A stretch of DNA of 64,000 bases, from NCBI RefSeq assembly GCF_016008875.1, contig NZ_JADTQG010000007.1:124001-188000 (forward strand), written 5' to 3'. The notes below the pieces were generated by a model. It was not told the DNA's origin, did not search any database, and worked only from the letters and a program-made list of their open reading frames with translations. Shown in pieces: positions 26,735 through 36,312 of the stretch. How positions within the stretch are numbered: position 1 is the stretch's first letter; each line of letters begins with the position of its first letter. The translations under genes and the position numbers were made by a program. The DNA comes from Ectopseudomonas mendocina (GTDB lineage: Bacteria > Pseudomonadota > Gammaproteobacteria > Pseudomonadales > Pseudomonadaceae).

Positions 26735-28777
26735 ATGTCCTCTGCCCCCATCGCCCGCCAGGAAGCCGGCAACGATCCCTATCACTGGCTGGAGAACCGC
26801 GACAGCGAGGAAGTACTGGTCCATCTGCAGGCGGAGAACGCTTACCTGGAGAGCGTGCTGGAACCGCAGCAGGCGCTGCGCGAGCAACTGTTCGCGGAGA
26901 TCAAGGGGCGTATCCGCGAGACCGACCTGTCGCTGCCCACGCCCTGGGGCGACTACCTCTACTATCAGCGCACTACGGCCGGTGACGAGTATCCACGGCA
27001 CTATCGCTGCCGCCGTCCTGCCGATGGTTCGCTGCAGGTCGACAGTGCCAGCGAAACGCTGCTGCTCGATCCCAACGAGCTGGCCGGTGGCGGCTTTCTT
27101 TCCGTGGGTGCGTTCAGCATCAGCCCCGACCAGCAACGCCTGGCCTACAGCCTCGACAGCAGCGGCGACGAGATCTACCGCCTGTTCGTCAAGGAGCTGG
27201 GCAGCGGCCAGATCAGCGAGCTGCCCTTCGACGACTGCGACGGCAGCATGACCTGGGCGAACGACAGCCAGACGCTGTTCTTCACCGAACTGGACGACAC
27301 CCACCGCCCCTACAAGCTCTATCGTCATCGCCTCGGCGAGGCCGCAGCCGAAGCGGTATTCGAGGAGGCCGATGGCCGTTTCTTCCTGCATTGCTATCGT
27401 TCCAGCTCCGAGCGCCAGTTGATTCTGCAACTGGGCAGCAAGACCACCAGCGAGGTCTGGGTGCTGGACGCCCATAACCCGCAAGACGCCTTCACCTGCC
27501 TGGCGCCCCGCGAGGAAAATCACGAGTACGACGTCGACCACGGCATGCTCAACGGCGAGTGGTGCTGGCTGATCCGCAGCAACCAGAGCGGGATCAACTT
27601 CGCGCTGTACCGCGCCACCGAGGACAAGCCGCAGCGCGTGCATTGGCAGCAGATTCGTCCACATGACCCGCAGGTGATGCTGGAAGGCGCCACGCTGAAC
27701 CAACGCGCCATCGTCCTGGCGCTGCGCGAAGGTGGCCTGCCTATCCTCGAAGTGCAACCGCAGGGCCGCATGGCATATCGCGTGCAGTTGCCGGATGCGG
27801 CCTACAGCCTCTACGTGCAGGACAGCCTGGAGTTTCACAGCCCGGTGATTCGCCTACGCTACGAAGCGCTGAACCGCCCCGCCCAGGTACGCCAGCTGGA
27901 ACTGGCCACGGGTGAGCAGCAGGTACTCAAGCAGACGCCGGTAGAAGGCCCGTTCGATGCCGATGTCTATGAGAGCCGCCGTCTCTGGGCCAGCGCGGCC
28001 GACGGTACGCAGATCCCCATCAGCCTGGTGGCGCGCCGCGAGGTGTTCGCCGCAGGCCAACCGGCCCCGCTCTACCTCTATGGCTATGGTGCCTATGGCG
28101 CGAGCCTCGACCCCTGGTTCTCTCACGCTCGCCTGAGCCTGCTCGACCGCGGCTTCATCTTCGCCATCGCGCACATACGCGGTGGCGGCGAGATGGGTGA
28201 AGCCTGGTACCGTGCCGGCAAGCTGGAGCACAAGCAGAACAGCTTCGATGACTTCATCGCCAGCGCCGAACGCCTGATCGCCGAAGGTCTGACCACCGCC
28301 TCTCAGCTGGCGATCAGCGGCGGCAGCGCCGGCGGCCTGCTGATCGGCGCCGTGCTCAACCAGCGTCCCGAGCTGTTCACTGCCGCCATCGCCGAAGTGC
28401 CCTTCGTCGACGTGCTCAACACCATGCTCAACCCGGACTTGCCGCTGACCGTGACTGAGTACGACGAATGGGGCGACCCGAACCAGCCCGAGGTCTTCGA
28501 GCGCATCAAGGCCTACGCGCCTTACGAGAATGTGCGCGCCCAGGCCTATCCGGCGATTCTCGCCGTCGCGGGCTACAACGACAGCCGCGTGCAGTACTGG
28601 GAAGCCGCCAAGTGGGTAGCGAAACTGCGCCGCGACAAGACCGACGACAACCTGCTGCTGCTCAAGACCGACCTCGGCGCGGGCCATGGCGGCATGAGTG
28701 GTCGTTATCAGGGCATCAGGGATGTGGCGCTGGAGTATGCGTTCCTGTTCCGTGTGCTCGGGATAGCGCACGCCTAG
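26735..28777 (+). CDS. ptrB: Oligopeptidase B (prolyl oligopeptidase family S9)
   Basis: Cytosolic serine peptidase that cuts short peptides after Arg or Lys. It has 680 residues, close to the 686 of E. coli PtrB. The N-terminal beta-propeller covers about 70-400. The C-terminal alpha/beta hydrolase has the catalytic Ser in ISGGSAGGLL (near 531), the Asp region VAGYNDSRVQYWE (near 615) and the His in GAGHGGMSGRY (near 650). The frame is open ten codons upstream, but the ATG at 26735 (MSSAPIARQEAG) follows a CTGGAG site. A palindromic repeat overlaps its stop codon. Confidence 0.92.
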   Translation: MSSAPIARQEAGNDPYHWLENRDSEEVLVHLQAENAYLESVLEPQQALREQLFAEIKGRIRETDLSLPTPWGDYLYYQRTTAGDEYPRHYRCRRPADGSLQVDSASETLLLDPNELAGGGFLSVGAFSISPDQQRLAYSLDSSGDEIYRLFVKELGSGQISELPFDDCDGSMTWANDSQTLFFTELDDTHRPYKLYRHRLGEAAAEAVFEEADGRFFLHCYRSSSERQLILQLGSKTTSEVWVLDAHNPQDAFTCLAPREENHEYDVDHGMLNGEWCWLIRSNQSGINFALYRATEDKPQRVHWQQIRPHDPQVMLEGATLNQRAIVLALREGGLPILEVQPQGRMAYRVQLPDAAYSLYVQDSLEFHSPVIRLRYEALNRPAQVRQLELATGEQQVLKQTPVEGPFDADVYESRRLWASAADGTQIPISLVARREVFAAGQPAPLYLYGYGAYGASLDPWFSHARLSLLDRGFIFAIAHIRGGGEMGEAWYRAGKLEHKQNSFDDFIASAERLIAEGLTTASQLAISGGSAGGLLIGAVLNQRPELFTAAIAEVPFVDVLNTMLNPDLPLTVTEYDEWGDPNQPEVFERIKAYAPYENVRAQAYPAILAVAGYNDSRVQYWEAAKWVAKLRRDKTDDNLLLLKTDLGAGHGGMSGRYQGIRDVALEYAFLFRVLGIAHA

Positions 28778-28829
28778 GAGCGACTTCAGCCGCGATTGCC
28801 CAAGCATCGCGGCTGAAGCCGCTCCTACA
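28775..28829. repeat. Hairpin of two TCGCGGCTGAAGCCGCTCCTACA repeats
   Basis: TAGGAGCGACTTCAGCCGCG at 28775-28798 faces ATCGCGGCTGAAGCCGCTCC at 28806-28829. The stem begins at the ptrB stop codon (TAG) and could serve as its terminator. It is the same family as 12710-12771 and the two copies at 29610 and 29810. Confidence 0.75.
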
Positions 28830-28840
28830 AAAACCGACGC

Positions 28841-29155
28841 TCAGTCCTGCTTGCGCTGCCCTTCCAGGCCCTGGCTGTTGCGGCGGATTTGCTCGTCCAG
28901 TTGCGGAATCGACTGATCGCGATTGGAGCGAGGCGCCGCCCCAGGCAGGGGTTGTCCCTGAGGCGGCGGGAGAAGGGGCGCCGATCCCTGGCGCTTGATC
29001 GGTACCGCGTTCGAGGGCTGGCCATAGGGCTGTGGCGTCGCCGTTCCCGGCGACCCGGCCTCCGGGGCTGATGGCATGCGCATGGGCTGCTGCGCCCATG
29101 TCAGGGTGGCGACGCTGGATGCCAGGATCATCGCGGCGAGAATGGGGATACGCAT
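28841..29155 (-). CDS. Small exported Pro/Gln-rich protein
   Basis: A 104-residue protein with a signal peptide (residues 1-21, ending TWAQ). The rest is a low-complexity mature part rich in Pro, Gln, Ser and Gly (PLLPPPQGQPLPGAAPRSNR), ending in a charged helix (LDEQIRRNSQGLEGQRKQD). I recognise no domain. AGGAGAGCC precedes the ATG at 29155. It is probably periplasmic and disordered. It is divergent from yajD. Confidence 0.65.
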   Translation of the reverse strand: MRIPILAAMILASSVATLTWAQQPMRMPSAPEAGSPGTATPQPYGQPSNAVPIKRQGSAPLLPPPQGQPLPGAAPRSNRDQSIPQLDEQIRRNSQGLEGQRKQD

Positions 29156-29230
29156 GATGGCTCTCCTGCTCGACTGGCTTTCGTTCTATTCTGGCAACAC
29201 CTGCCCACCAACGTTCCAGCGAACCGCTCC

Positions 29231-29599
29231 ATGAATCCGACCAGCAAGCTCGACAAGATTCTCGCCGAAGCCCAGCAACGCCGTGAAACCAGCTACCGGG
29301 AAAAGGCGCTGCGCATGTACCCACACATCTGTGGCCGCTGCGGCCGCGAATTCAGCGGCAAGCGCCTGAGCGAGCTGACCGTGCATCATCGCGACCACAA
29401 TCACGACAACAACCCGGAAGACGGTTCCAACTGGGAGCTGCTGTGTCTGTACTGCCACGACAACGAACACCAGCGTCAGGTCGACTTGCACTACCAGAAG
29501 GAAGAGGCCGCCAGCGCAGGTTCCGGCAGCAAGGTCACGCACAAGGGGCTGGCTGGCCTGGCAGCGCTGCTCGGCCAGGCGGACGCTAAAAAGGATTGA
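29231..29599 (+). CDS. yajD: YajD-family HNH nuclease
   Basis: A small cytosolic protein of 122 residues with an HNH/McrA-like zinc nuclease fold. Zinc cysteines are CGRCGREF (near residue 35) and CLYCHDNEH (near 76). The HNH core is HHRDHNHDNNPEDGSNWELL. It resembles E. coli YajD, whose role is unknown. Two direct repeats of a palindromic element follow the gene. Confidence 0.85.
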   Translation: MNPTSKLDKILAEAQQRRETSYREKALRMYPHICGRCGREFSGKRLSELTVHHRDHNHDNNPEDGSNWELLCLYCHDNEHQRQVDLHYQKEEAASAGSGSKVTHKGLAGLAALLGQADAKKD

Positions 29600-29609
29600 A
29601 CCGCGGTCC

Positions 29610-29656
29610 GTAGGAGCGAATTTATTCGCGATTCGCGGCTGAAGCCGCTCCTACAG
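29610..29656. repeat. Palindromic repeat, first of a direct pair 200 bases apart
   Basis: GTAGGAGCGAATTTATTCGC followed by GATTCGCGGCTGAAGCCGCT and CCTACAG. It is 47 bases and self-complementary at its ends (GTAGGAGCG with CGCTCCTAC). The copy at 29810-29855 is identical over about 46 bases. Confidence 0.75.
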
Positions 29657-29809
29657 AACCGGTGGCGTGCAGCAATTCGAGGGTAACTAGGTTCCGCGTG
29701 GACAGCTGCGCGTCACGCTTGACGGCTCTGAACGCTGCGGAGCGTCCCAGTTGCGCTACCAAGCGGAGCGTGGGAGCGATCAGGCAATCGATTCAGGCGT
29801 CACGACCCT

Positions 29810-29855
29810 GTAGGAGCGAATTTATTCGCGATTCGCGGCTGAAGCCGCTCCTACG
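29810..29855. repeat. Palindromic repeat, second of a direct pair
   Basis: Same 46-base sequence and orientation as at 29610, exactly 200 bases downstream. The ~150 bases between the two contain no gene that I can see. The element ends 16 bases before the stop codon of the metalloprotease gene. Confidence 0.75.
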
Positions 29856-29870
29856 GAATTGCACCAGGGC

Positions 29871-31097
29871 TCAGCGCAGCAAGCGCGTATCCAGCGTCTT
29901 CGACGGACCGCCGATGACGTTCTCGGTGATATCGATAAAGTCCTTGGTGCTAACGCGGTCCAGGCGCATCAGCCCACGGGTGACGTCGTCCAGCGAGAGA
30001 TTGCCCTTGTCCTTGGTCTTCTGGCGGATTTCCCGGTCCAGCTCCTGCAACAACAGCACGGCGCGCGCGGTGACCTGGCCGCTGGCATTGTCGGTGCGCA
30101 GGCTGTTGACCGGTTTGCTCCAGCGAATCAGCTGCTCGCGGATTTTCTGATAGCGGTCCTCGCTGATGCCTCCGGCACGCCGCATCACCTCGATGGCATA
30201 GTACTCGGCCAGACCTTCAGCGATCCAGTCACTGCGATCACGACCATAGATACGGCCGAATACATGCACCAGCTCATGCACCAGCGAACTGGTACCGTTC
30301 TCGCTGACCAGCGGACGGTCGGCGTGCATGTAGTAGGAATTGGCCGCCGACAGACCGCCGCGCCACATCGGGTTGCCCGCGCCGACGATCAGCAGCTTGT
30401 CCGGATCGCGCGGGAATACCTGCTGCATCTGCGGCCAGACGAAAGTGAGGAAAGTCATGATATCCATGCGCCGCATGCCCTCGCCGACCGGCGCGGAAAT
30501 GGCGACTTCGGTATCGCCCAGGCGCGTGCGGCGGGTGCCCAGCTTGCCGGCGAGCATCCAACCGGTGGGACGATCGAACTTGCGCTCCGGGTTATCGATA
30601 CGGAAACGATTCTTGCCGATGCGCGGCCAGCCGGTTTCCACGCTCTTCCAGCCCTTGGGCAGTTCGAACTGCAGGCGCGCCACCAGATCGGTCTTGTCAC
30701 GCTGATCGAGCCTGGCCGCGGGCACCAGATCGTCCCCACGAAACAGCGCCCAGTCCTCGGTCATCCTGGCATCGTAACGGCCAGGCTTGCGCTCGCTGTC
30801 GATCAGCACCCGATAGCTGAGCACGCTCTTGCCCTCGCCCGGCTGCCATTTGCCACGCCCGGCGACCTCCTGCGACCACTGGCCATCGGCCTTGAAATCA
30901 CTGAAGCGCCCATCTTCGCCAAGATTGAAATCGAAACTGCGCACGCGCTCGCCCTTCTCCAGCGTGATGCTGACCTCAGCCTGATTGCTCTCAGGCAGAA
31001 AGCGCACGTGATAATCCAGATCGACCTTCTGCGTGGCAGCGAAGGTCGGCAGGCTCAGAAGCAGCAGAGACGCGTACAACGGCAAGCGAAGGGACAT
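29871..31097 (-). CDS. Exported M61-like zinc metallopeptidase homolog
   Basis: A 408-residue protein with a signal peptide (residues 1-21, LYASLLLLSLPTFAA). The N-terminal beta domain resembles the M61/glycyl aminopeptidase group. The zinc site HELVH (near residue 281) is followed by GLAEYYAIEV, which supplies the third ligand Glu, so the catalytic site looks intact. It is expected in the periplasm. The frame is open 34 codons upstream, but the ATG at 31097 follows CAGGAG at good distance and begins the signal peptide. The substrate is unknown. Confidence 0.8.
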   Translation of the reverse strand: MSLRLPLYASLLLLSLPTFAATQKVDLDYHVRFLPESNQAEVSITLEKGERVRSFDFNLGEDGRFSDFKADGQWSQEVAGRGKWQPGEGKSVLSYRVLIDSERKPGRYDARMTEDWALFRGDDLVPAARLDQRDKTDLVARLQFELPKGWKSVETGWPRIGKNRFRIDNPERKFDRPTGWMLAGKLGTRRTRLGDTEVAISAPVGEGMRRMDIMTFLTFVWPQMQQVFPRDPDKLLIVGAGNPMWRGGLSAANSYYMHADRPLVSENGTSSLVHELVHVFGRIYGRDRSDWIAEGLAEYYAIEVMRRAGGISEDRYQKIREQLIRWSKPVNSLRTDNASGQVTARAVLLLQELDREIRQKTKDKGNLSLDDVTRGLMRLDRVSTKDFIDITENVIGGPSKTLDTRLLR

Positions 31098-31199
31098 CGA
31101 GCAACACTCCTGATGCGGGGACATGGCGGCATATGACCGCCGCGCCACAGGGCAAATTCCATGAACGAGGGACAGATTTGCCACGAAGCCGCGCGGCAA

Positions 31200-31649
31200 T
31201 CAACCAGCGCGGAAAATCAGATGATCTTCCCAGTCCTCTTCGGCCACGCTGTTCTCGCTCAGCATACGTCCCGACTGGGAAATCCGCTCGGCATGCACAG
31301 CATCCGCATCGCCGCTCACCAGGTGATGCCAATGCGGCAGATCCTTGCCCTCACTGACCAGACGATAGGCGCAGGTCGGCGGCAGCCATTGAAACTGATC
31401 GGCCTGCGCCGGCGTAAGCTGGATGCAATCCGGTACATGCTTGACCCGGTTGGGATAATCGCTGCAGCGGCAGCTCTGCAGGTCCAGCAGTTTGCAGGCG
31501 ATACGCGTGTAATAGACGGCGCCATCATCCTCGTCCTCGAGCTTCTGCAGGCAGCAAAGGCCGCAGCCGTCGCACAGCGACTCCCACTCACCCGGATCGA
31601 GCTCGGCGAGCGTCTTGCGTTTCCAGAAGGGTTCGAGGTTGGCGGTCAT
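31200..31649 (-). CDS. YcgN-family cysteine-cluster protein (UPF0260)
   Basis: A 149-residue cytosolic protein with a conserved set of cysteines ([12 protein letters not shown] near residue 27, [10 protein letters not shown] near 60, then VPDC and TCAYR) that likely binds zinc or an iron-sulfur cluster. It matches YcgN, function unknown. The frame is open 38 codons upstream, but the ATG at 31649 ([12 protein letters not shown]) gives the family N-terminus. The ycgL and rnd genes lie upstream on the same strand, as is common in Pseudomonas. Confidence 0.88.
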   Translation of the reverse strand: MTANLEPFWKRKTLAELDPGEWESLCDGCGLCCLQKLEDEDDGAVYYTRIACKLLDLQSCRCSDYPNRVKHVPDCIQLTPAQADQFQWLPPTCAYRLVSEGKDLPHWHHLVSGDADAVHAERISQSGRMLSENSVAEEDWEDHLIFRAG

Positions 31650-31770
31650 GGAGCAGTATGGACTCAGGTGAAAAAAGCGCGGCAGTCTAGCTTGAGCCCC
31701 AGCCCTGGCCAAGCGGCGCATGCCGAACGGCGCCATCAGGGATTGATTGTACGAGCCGGTCATCGCCGCT

Positions 31771-31825
31771 GGCGGGTTGCACCCGCCCTACAGATCTGCA
31801 CCCGTAGGGCGGGTGCAACCCGCCA
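31771..31825. repeat. Inverted pair of GTAGGGCGGGTGCAACCCGCC repeats
   Basis: GGCGGGTTGCACCCGCCCTA at 31771 faces GTAGGGCGGGTGCAACCCGC at 31804. The copies match those at 14238-14298 almost base for base. It lies downstream of the hydroxyacid dehydrogenase stop codon. Confidence 0.75.
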
Positions 31826-31831
31826 AGTGCC

Positions 31832-32764
31832 TCAATAACCGCGAGCGAACTCCACTTCACCACGCAGCGGCTCTCCCGCTTGCCAGCGCGCCAGGTTGTC
31901 GATGAATAAGTCGGTCATCAGTGCCGGGTCGGTGGGCGCCGAGCTGTGACCGGTGAGCAGCAGGCGCGGCGCCGTCCAGAACGGGTGGCCTGGCGGCAGA
32001 GGTTCCTCACGGCACACATCGATCACTGCACCCGCCATCTGATTTCGCTCAAGCGCGGCGACCAGATCGGCATCGACCACGGCGACACCGCGCCCGGCAT
32101 TGATCAACACGGTTTCTTCACGGAAATGGGCCAATAGATCGGCATCGTACAGATCGCGGGTTGCCGGCGTGTCCGGCAGCAGGTTGATCACGTAGTCGGC
32201 CCAGGCGATCAGCCGAGGCAAGTCGTCCATCGCCGCCACCTCGGCAAAAGGCGCCTGCTCTCGAGCGTGGCTGGCGACGCCGCGCAATTGCACAGCGAAG
32301 GGCTGCAGAAACGCGGCCACAGCCTGTCCGATATCGCCGCAACCGACCACCAGCACCCGGCGCCCACGCAGGCTGCGCGGCAAGCTGTGATCCCAGCGCT
32401 GCTCGACCTGCGCTGCCAGCCGAGCGAACAGGCGCCGCTCATGGGCCAGCATATGGCCGAGCACGTATTCGGCCATTACCTGGCCAAAGACGCCGACGGC
32501 GCGGCTCAGACGATAATCACGCGGCAGGCCGGCCGCCAGCAGCGGCGTGATCCCCGCCCAGGTCGACTGCAGCCACTGCGGGCGCAGCCCTTCGCGCAGC
32601 AAGGCGGCGAGCAGGTCGGGCTGACCCAGCCACAGCTCGCATTCGCCGGCGAGCGTACGCAGCTGTTCGGACTGCGAGCTGGCTACCAGCTGCAGCTCAG
32701 GGCAGGCACTACGAATACGCTCGGCATAGAGAGCGTGGTCATCTTCTGCGATCAGCAGGCGCAT
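31832..32764 (-). CDS. D-2-hydroxyacid dehydrogenase (NAD-dependent)
   Basis: A 310-residue cytosolic oxidoreductase that interconverts 2-oxo acids and D-2-hydroxy acids. The NAD fold has VVGCGDIGQAVAAFLQPF (near residue 142). Catalytic residues are the Arg in INAGRGVAV (near 224), the Glu in CREEPLPPGHP and the His in LTGHSSAPT. Glyoxylate/hydroxypyruvate or phenylpyruvate-type substrates are possible; sequence alone does not decide. It starts 3 bases after the ycgL stop and is part of an rnd-ycgL-dehydrogenase unit. Confidence 0.88.
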   Translation of the reverse strand: MRLLIAEDDHALYAERIRSACPELQLVASSQSEQLRTLAGECELWLGQPDLLAALLREGLRPQWLQSTWAGITPLLAAGLPRDYRLSRAVGVFGQVMAEYVLGHMLAHERRLFARLAAQVEQRWDHSLPRSLRGRRVLVVGCGDIGQAVAAFLQPFAVQLRGVASHAREQAPFAEVAAMDDLPRLIAWADYVINLLPDTPATRDLYDADLLAHFREETVLINAGRGVAVVDADLVAALERNQMAGAVIDVCREEPLPPGHPFWTAPRLLLTGHSSAPTDPALMTDLFIDNLARWQAGEPLRGEVEFARGY

Positions 32765-32767
32765 GCT

Positions 32768-33061
32768 TCAGACCGGGTCGTTACGGCACAGCAACTCGTC
32801 GGGCAAGTGCTGAATGTAGTCTTCTTCGGGCGGCGGCATCTGCAGGTGATAACCCTGCTTTTCGAGATTTTCCAGCACCGTGGCGATGTCTTCCCGCGCC
32901 AACTGGCGCTCTGGGCTGAGCACCAGGTCGAAGGCGTGCGCAGGCGGGCCGAATACCGCGAGCAGGCCTTCAGGCACACGGGTCAGGGCCTCGGCCTTGA
33001 GCACATAGAGGTACATCTCGTTCTTGCGCGGGCTCTTGTAGATGGAACAGATGCGTTTCAC
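32768..33061 (-). CDS. YcgL domain protein
   Basis: A 97-residue cytosolic protein of the YcgL family ([19 protein letters not shown], later FVFGPP-type and [15 protein letters not shown]). The start is a GTG at 33061 that shares GTGA with the rnd stop, a translational-coupling overlap that supports this start. The role is unknown, but linkage to RNase D is conserved in pseudomonads. Confidence 0.9.
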   Translation of the reverse strand: MKRICSIYKSPRKNEMYLYVLKAEALTRVPEGLLAVFGPPAHAFDLVLSPERQLAREDIATVLENLEKQGYHLQMPPPEEDYIQHLPDELLCRNDPV

Positions 33062-34191
33062 GCGGATTCTCCTTCGGCGGCCAGGCAGTCCAGAAGAGCC
33101 TGACCCATCAACTCCCGGCGCCAGCCGCGCAGGGAGTCGGGCAATTGGTACGGGCCATTGGGAAAGCCGCTTTTCAGCAGGGCTTCCAGGGTTTTCTTGC
33201 GCAGCATCAGCTCGGGCACGATATCCAGGCGCTCGCCCTCACGCTGGCCGACGGCACGCAGTTTCTTCAGCAGCGCCGAGGCTTCGATCGGCAGCGGTTC
33301 GGGCAAGGCTTCGGGCCATTGCTCGGGCGGCAATGCCGCGGCCTCGCGAATCAGCTTGAGCAGGGTTTCGCCATCCTGGCGCACGGTCTTCGGGTGCATG
33401 TCCTCGATACGCGCCAGCACCACCAGGTTATCCGGCTGGGTACGTGCCAGCGGCCACAGCGCATGCTCACGCAATACCCGATTGCGTGGCTGATTGCGCG
33501 ACCGTGCCTCGCGCTCGCGCCAGGCGCACAGGGCACGCAGCACCGCTTGCTGCTGACGCGACAGCTTCCAGGCCAGCTTGGCATCGCGCCAGGCGTCCTC
33601 TGGCGCCACTTCACGGCTCAGGTTGGCCACCAGTTCGGCGCCGTCCTCCAGCACCCACTCGACTTTCTGCGGCGCCAGGCGAGCCATCAGCGCACGGTAC
33701 ACCTCGACCAGATGCAGCACGTCTTCGGCGGCGTAACGCACTTGCAGCTCCGACAGCGGCCGCTGCAGCCAGTCAGAGCGGGTCTCGCCCTTGGGCAACT
33801 CGATATCGAGCAGGGCCTGCACCAGGCGCGAGTAGCCCATGGAGAAACCGAGGTTGAGATAACCGGCCGCCAGTTGCGTATCGAACAGCGGCGCCGGCAG
33901 GCTGCCGGTCAGGCGCAGGAACACCTCCAGATCTTCACTGCACGAATGCAGCACCTTGACCACGCCCGGCGCTTCGAGCAGTGCAGCGAAGGGTCGCCAG
34001 TCGCTGATACGCAAGGGGTCGATCAGATAGGCACCCTCGCCAGCGCTGACCTGCAGCAGCCCGGCGATGGGGTAGAAGGTGTCGACGCGCATGAACTCGG
34101 TGTCCAGCGCGACGAAAGGCAGCGCCTGCCAGGCAGCGCAATGCTCGGCCAGGCCGGCATCGTCGAGAATCCAGTGAATGTCGTTAGCCAC
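33058..34191 (-). CDS. rnd: Ribonuclease D
   Basis: 3'-5' exoribonuclease that trims tRNA precursors and other RNAs. It has 377 residues. The DEDD catalytic residues are in [12 protein letters not shown] (near residue 30), [11 protein letters not shown] (near 82) and [13 protein letters not shown] (near 152). An HRDC domain follows (about 210-290). The ATG at 34191 gives the standard N-terminus. It heads the rnd-ycgL-dehydrogenase operon. Confidence 0.95.
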   Translation of the reverse strand: MANDIHWILDDAGLAEHCAAWQALPFVALDTEFMRVDTFYPIAGLLQVSAGEGAYLIDPLRISDWRPFAALLEAPGVVKVLHSCSEDLEVFLRLTGSLPAPLFDTQLAAGYLNLGFSMGYSRLVQALLDIELPKGETRSDWLQRPLSELQVRYAAEDVLHLVEVYRALMARLAPQKVEWVLEDGAELVANLSREVAPEDAWRDAKLAWKLSRQQQAVLRALCAWREREARSRNQPRNRVLREHALWPLARTQPDNLVVLARIEDMHPKTVRQDGETLLKLIREAAALPPEQWPEALPEPLPIEASALLKKLRAVGQREGERLDIVPELMLRKKTLEALLKSGFPNGPYQLPDSLRGWRRELMGQALLDCLAAEGESA

Positions 34192-34318
34192 GCGGCTCTC
34201 CCATGAACAATGCCGCGCAGTATATATGCCCTGGCGATCGCTAGGGGCGCGGCCTGCCGTCGATCACAGGAACTGTGTAATCTGTGCCGCGCACCACCTC
34301 CGACACGGAAGAACGACA

Positions 34319-35383
34319 ATGCTGAAGAAACTGCTTGCCCTGCTCGTCATGCTGCTGGCCGCAGCGGCCGGTTACCTGGCCCTGACCCCCAGCCCGATCG
34401 ATCCGCTGCCCTGGGACGCCGCACCGGCCCCGGCGATGACCGGCGTGCTGGAACCCAACGACACCCTGATGAAGGCTGAACTGCTGGCGCGCGGGCAGGT
34501 TCACGGCCCGGAAGACACCGCGGTCGATGGCCAGGGCCGGGTGTACGCCGGCCTGCATGACGGGCGCATCGTGCGCGTTCAGGAGGACGACAGCCTGGAA
34601 ACATTCGTGGACACTGGCGGCCGCCCGCTGGGCATGAACTTCGATGCCGATGGCAACCTGATTGTCGCCGACGCCTACAAGGGCCTGTTGAGCATCGACC
34701 CGCAGGGTGCGATCAAGGTGCTGACCACCGAGGCCGACGGCCTGCCCTTCGCCTTCACCGATGATCTGGATATTGCCAGCGACGGCACCATCTACTTCAG
34801 CGACGCCTCCTCGCGCTTCCAGCAGCCGGACTACCTGCTCGATCTGCTCGAAGCCCGCCCGCATGGACGCCTGCTGAGCTACAACCCGGCCAGCGGCGAA
34901 ACCCGCGTGCTGCTCGATGGCCTGTACTTCGCCAACGGCGTGGCGCTGTCGGCGAACGAGGACTTCGTGCTGGTCAACGAGACCTATCGCTACCGCATCA
35001 CCCGTTACTGGCTCAAGGGCGACAAGGCCGGCCAGCACGACATATTCATCGACAACCTGCCAGGGCTGCCGGATAACCTGCAGGGCGATCGCAAGGGCAC
35101 CTTCTGGGTGGCGCTGCCCACCCCGCGCAAGGCCGACGCCGACTTCCTCCATCGCCACCCCTGGCTCAAGGCGCAACTGGCCAAGCTGCCGCGCGCGCTG
35201 TGGCCGAAGGCGATTCCCTATGGCTTCGCCATCGCGCTCGATGAACAGGGCAACATCGTCCGCAGCCTGCACGACACCAGCGGCACGCATCTGCGCATGG
35301 TCACCTCGGTGAAGCCGGTGGGTGATTACCTGTACTTCGGCAGCCTGGACAACGACCGGATCGGCAAACTGCAGATTCACTAA
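34319..35383 (+). CDS. SMP-30/strictosidine-synthase-like lactonase family protein
   Basis: A 354-residue six-bladed propeller protein with an N-terminal membrane anchor or signal (MLKKLLALLVMLLAAAAGYL). Family-type segments are GPEDTAVDGQGRVYAG, DDLDIASDGTIYFSDASSRF and GLYFANGVALSANEDFVLV. Metal-binding propellers of this group hydrolyse lactones or esters; the substrate here is unknown. The frame is open 47 codons upstream, but the ATG at 34319 starts the hydrophobic segment. It is divergent from rnd. Confidence 0.83.
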   Translation: MLKKLLALLVMLLAAAAGYLALTPSPIDPLPWDAAPAPAMTGVLEPNDTLMKAELLARGQVHGPEDTAVDGQGRVYAGLHDGRIVRVQEDDSLETFVDTGGRPLGMNFDADGNLIVADAYKGLLSIDPQGAIKVLTTEADGLPFAFTDDLDIASDGTIYFSDASSRFQQPDYLLDLLEARPHGRLLSYNPASGETRVLLDGLYFANGVALSANEDFVLVNETYRYRITRYWLKGDKAGQHDIFIDNLPGLPDNLQGDRKGTFWVALPTPRKADADFLHRHPWLKAQLAKLPRALWPKAIPYGFAIALDEQGNIVRSLHDTSGTHLRMVTSVKPVGDYLYFGSLDNDRIGKLQIH

Positions 35384-35466
35384 GAGTCTGCCCCACGATC
35401 GTTCGACGAGAGTCCACCTGCGAATGACAACAAAAGGCAAAGCGGTCATTCGCAGTCGTGCCCAAG

Positions 35467-35529
35467 TTGGTGGGCTGAAGCGGATCGCCGCCCGGCCCAC
35501 CCTACCGTAGGGTGGGCTTCAGCCCGCCA
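35467..35529. repeat. Variant inverted pair, GTAGGGTGGGCTTCAGCCCGCC family
   Basis: GTAGGGTGGGCTTCAGCCCG at 35507-35529 faces a more diverged copy GGTGGGCTGAAGCGGATCGC...CCCACCCTAC at 35469-35505. It lies between convergent genes. Confidence 0.6.
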
Positions 35530-35547
35530 AATCGAAAGGCTGCAGAC

Positions 35548-36228
35548 TCAGACCTTCTGGGCAATCCAGATGGTATGCCGCGTGCCGCGGTTGCCGTGGG
35601 CATAGACCTGCACCGCCTCGCCCTTGAAACCTGCCTTGCGCACTTTCTCGGAGAACGCCCGGTCAGCGCTGGATGACCAGACCGCCAGCATGCCCTTGGG
35701 CCTCAGCGCTTTGGCACATTGACGCAGGCCGTCCATGCTGTACAGCCAGTCATTGCCCTTCTGGGTCAAACCCTCGGGACCGTTGTCGACGTCCAGCATG
35801 ATCGCGTCGTAGCACTGCTCGGCAGCCTGCAGCACCTTGGCGACGTCGTCCTGAATGATCAGCGCACGCGGATCGTTCAATGGGTAGCCGGCTTTCGCCC
35901 CCAACGGGCCACGGTTCCACTCGACCACGCCAGGCACCAGCTCGGCCACCGCCACCTCGGCATCCGCGCCCAGGTATTGGAGTGCCGAAGCCAGGGTAAA
36001 GCCCATGCCCAGACCACCGATCAGCACCCGCACCTGTGGACGACCGGCAATTTGCTTGCAGGGAATCGCCGCCAGGGCATCTTCCGAGCCGTGCATGCGC
36101 GTATTCATCAGTTGCCCGCCATCGCCACCGGCGATCTTGATGACGAAATCTTCCCCGTATTCGAACAGGTTCAACGCACCATTCGTACCCGGGATCGGAG
36201 CGGTGTCGAGCAGGACAAAACGTTTCAT
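35548..36228 (-). CDS. Spermidine-synthase-like methyltransferase-fold protein
   Basis: A 226-residue cytosolic protein with the Rossmann fold of polyamine synthases. The nucleotide-binding region is VLIGGLGMGFTLASALQYLG (near residue 67), and the acidic loops are VAELVPGVVEWN and MLDVDNGPEG. It lacks the N-terminal beta domain of true SpeE, so it may be a related transferase. The frame is open 40 codons upstream, but the ATG at 36228 (MKRFVLLDTAPIPG) fits the family start. It follows a terminator-like hairpin after gdhA. Confidence 0.78.
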   Translation of the reverse strand: MKRFVLLDTAPIPGTNGALNLFEYGEDFVIKIAGGDGGQLMNTRMHGSEDALAAIPCKQIAGRPQVRVLIGGLGMGFTLASALQYLGADAEVAVAELVPGVVEWNRGPLGAKAGYPLNDPRALIIQDDVAKVLQAAEQCYDAIMLDVDNGPEGLTQKGNDWLYSMDGLRQCAKALRPKGMLAVWSSSADRAFSEKVRKAGFKGEAVQVYAHGNRGTRHTIWIAQKV

Positions 36229-36312
36229 GCGTGGCGAGGACCTGTGTAGCGAGCGTGAGGGCAGGCAGCATGCCTGAATCACTCTGACAACACAGCCCCG
36301 CGCCAGAAATGA

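Noticed and set aside
29610..29855. CRISPR-like direct repeats
   Set aside because: Only two copies, palindromic, with a 153-base interval and no cas genes; better read as REP-type elements.
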